Shown here in pieces: positions 63,199 through 64,000 of a stretch of 64,000 bases of DNA. Numbering within the stretch: position 1 is the stretch's first letter; each line of letters opens with the position of its first letter. The DNA is from Branchiostoma belcheri. Lineage: Eukaryota; Chordata; Leptocardii; Amphioxiformes; Branchiostomatidae. The stretch lies in the NCBI RefSeq assembly GCF_001625305.1, contig NW_017802380.1:4965396-5029395 (forward strand). The letters are read 5' to 3'. The notes under the pieces were generated by a model, which worked only from the letters and a program-made list of their open reading frames with translations, was not told where the DNA came from and ran no database searches. The position numbers were made by a program, and so were the translations under genes.

Positions 63199-63893
63199 TT
63201 AGAAGCGGAATGTGTAGGTGACTCCGGCGGACCCGGCGAAGGGGTTAGCCGTGCCACTGATGCTGTGACGGCCGCCTCCCCACGTGTAGGTAGGCGGGAG
63301 CCAGGTGAACCCGTCCCGGTACTGGCGGCGGACCCTCTGGTGTCCCTCGGCGGGGGCGGCGTCCTGTGCCGGGCCGACCCGCAGGACGGAGTACCCGGTG
63401 CACAGGTCGGCGGCGTCGGCGCCAGCCAGGCTGCCCAGGTCCGGCACGGCCTCCAGCACGCTCAGCTGCTCCGCTGGGACGTCGTCCTCCGCCGACTCCT
63501 CGGCCTGGAAACGGGAGGCGTAAGGAAAGGTTAGCAGCAGTCAACTGGGATGAAGGGAGTAGTACGATGCTTTTTCCAGGAGCTAGTAGCAATGCGATGT
63601 TCTGCTGTGACTCGTGTTTTCAGTCAAGTCACTTCACCTTTACGCTTCTCGGAGTGGTTTGCCCGAAGGGCTCATCATGAAAAACTTAAATGGGCCATGT
63701 CCTTACGTTACACTGAAAGGTGTGGGAATGATTAAATAACTCTCTACTGTAAATTTAAAAAAAAGTGACCTACCACTTCTCCCTTGGTAGTAGTCAGCAT
63801 CTTGTCCAGAATGTCCGGAGTGAATTCCCGCGGGTTGTCCATGGTACGGACGAAACAAACCCGGTCATCGTCATCCTTGTACACAGCCAGGTT
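63199..63893 (-). CDS. Probable BRICHOS-type secreted precursor, 3' exons (5' end outside window)
   Basis: Two minus-strand exons join in frame: 63893-63774 and 63504-63199 (141 residues visible, stop at 63201-63199). The first carries NLAVYKDDDDRVCFVRTMD followed by TPDILDKML, and the second DLCTGYSVLRV. Two Cys spaced this way, with an aspartate-led hydrophobic strand before the first, fit the BRICHOS domain. After it comes RVRR, a furin-type cleavage site, then 41 residues rich in Gly, aromatic and Thr/Ser residues and without cysteine, ending VTYTFRF. BRICHOS proteins are made as membrane or secreted precursors and often release a C-terminal peptide. The N-terminal part lies beyond the window, so family membership is probable rather than certain. 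Confidence 0.6.
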
Positions 63894-64000
63894 CTGAAAC
63901 AACAACGGAAAACTTGGTTATCGGCGATTTTTACAAGTTAATACAGTGCAACTGATGTATTTCAATTGACGACTTAGAAATAGGCATTTGAGAACTTATA

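Noticed and set aside
63190..63534. 114-codon plus-strand frame at the right end
   Set aside because: It is the complement of the BRICHOS-like exon, caused by high GC content.
1..64000. CRISPR arrays, operons, ribosome-binding sites, tRNA or rRNA genes
   Set aside because: The window is animal DNA with spliced genes; no regularly spaced repeats or RNA-gene structures were seen on reading. A tRNAscan/Rfam search was not possible.

Overview
This is intron-rich eukaryotic (animal) genomic DNA. Almost all introns are GT-AG and mostly 100-600 bp, exons are GC-rich and introns AT-rich, and the gene content is metazoan (hyaluronidase-like CEMIP family, Hakai/CBLL1, USP19, F-type lectin, BRICHOS-like protein). 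Gene content, intron style and high intronic divergence between near-identical exons suggest an invertebrate deuterostome, most likely a lancelet (Branchiostoma). The organism is inferred, not proven.

Layout. (1) 114-1837 (+): the last five exons of an atypical Ser/Thr protein kinase that enters from the left edge. (2) 2270-41630 (+): a head-to-tail tandem array of four CEMIP-like genes, here A (2270-11108), B (11688-20823), C (21917-31339) and D (32102-41630). I reconstructed each exon by exon. A, B and D each give 1270 codons and a uniform architecture: signal peptide, G8 domain, GG (ILEI/FAM3-like) domain, long parallel beta-helix region, second GG domain, and no transmembrane segment. Gene C is 1423 codons because an extra phase 1-1 exon inserts a complete F-type (fucose-binding) lectin domain behind the signal peptide. 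Gene B has lost one intron, and C and D each use one GC-AG intron. A 5'-truncated LINE tail sits in gene D intron 19. (3) 42324-46257 (-): CBLL1/Hakai, with a 20-N gap in its last exon. (4) 46608-60419 (+): USP19, head-to-head with CBLL1 across about 350 bp holding a perfect CRE and a YY1-like site. USP19 introns carry a nested tandem repeat (50761-54650) and a 1.17-kb terminal-inverted-repeat element with a perfect 30-bp palindrome (57320-58497). Its long 3' UTR ends near 62700. (5) 63199-63893 (-): the 3' exons of a probable BRICHOS-type secreted precursor with a furin-like RVRR site before a short C-terminal peptide.

How the genes relate. The four CEMIP-like genes would make secreted proteins acting on hyaluronan or a similar extracellular glycan. 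Patchy near-identity of some exons against unalignable introns points to continuing gene conversion. All four have a TATA-like element 72-77 bp before the ATG, suggesting similar promoters. Gene C, a lectin fused to a CEMIP-type enzyme, is the most novel item. CBLL1 (E3 ligase) and USP19 (deubiquitinase) are housekeeping-type ubiquitin genes sharing an upstream region.
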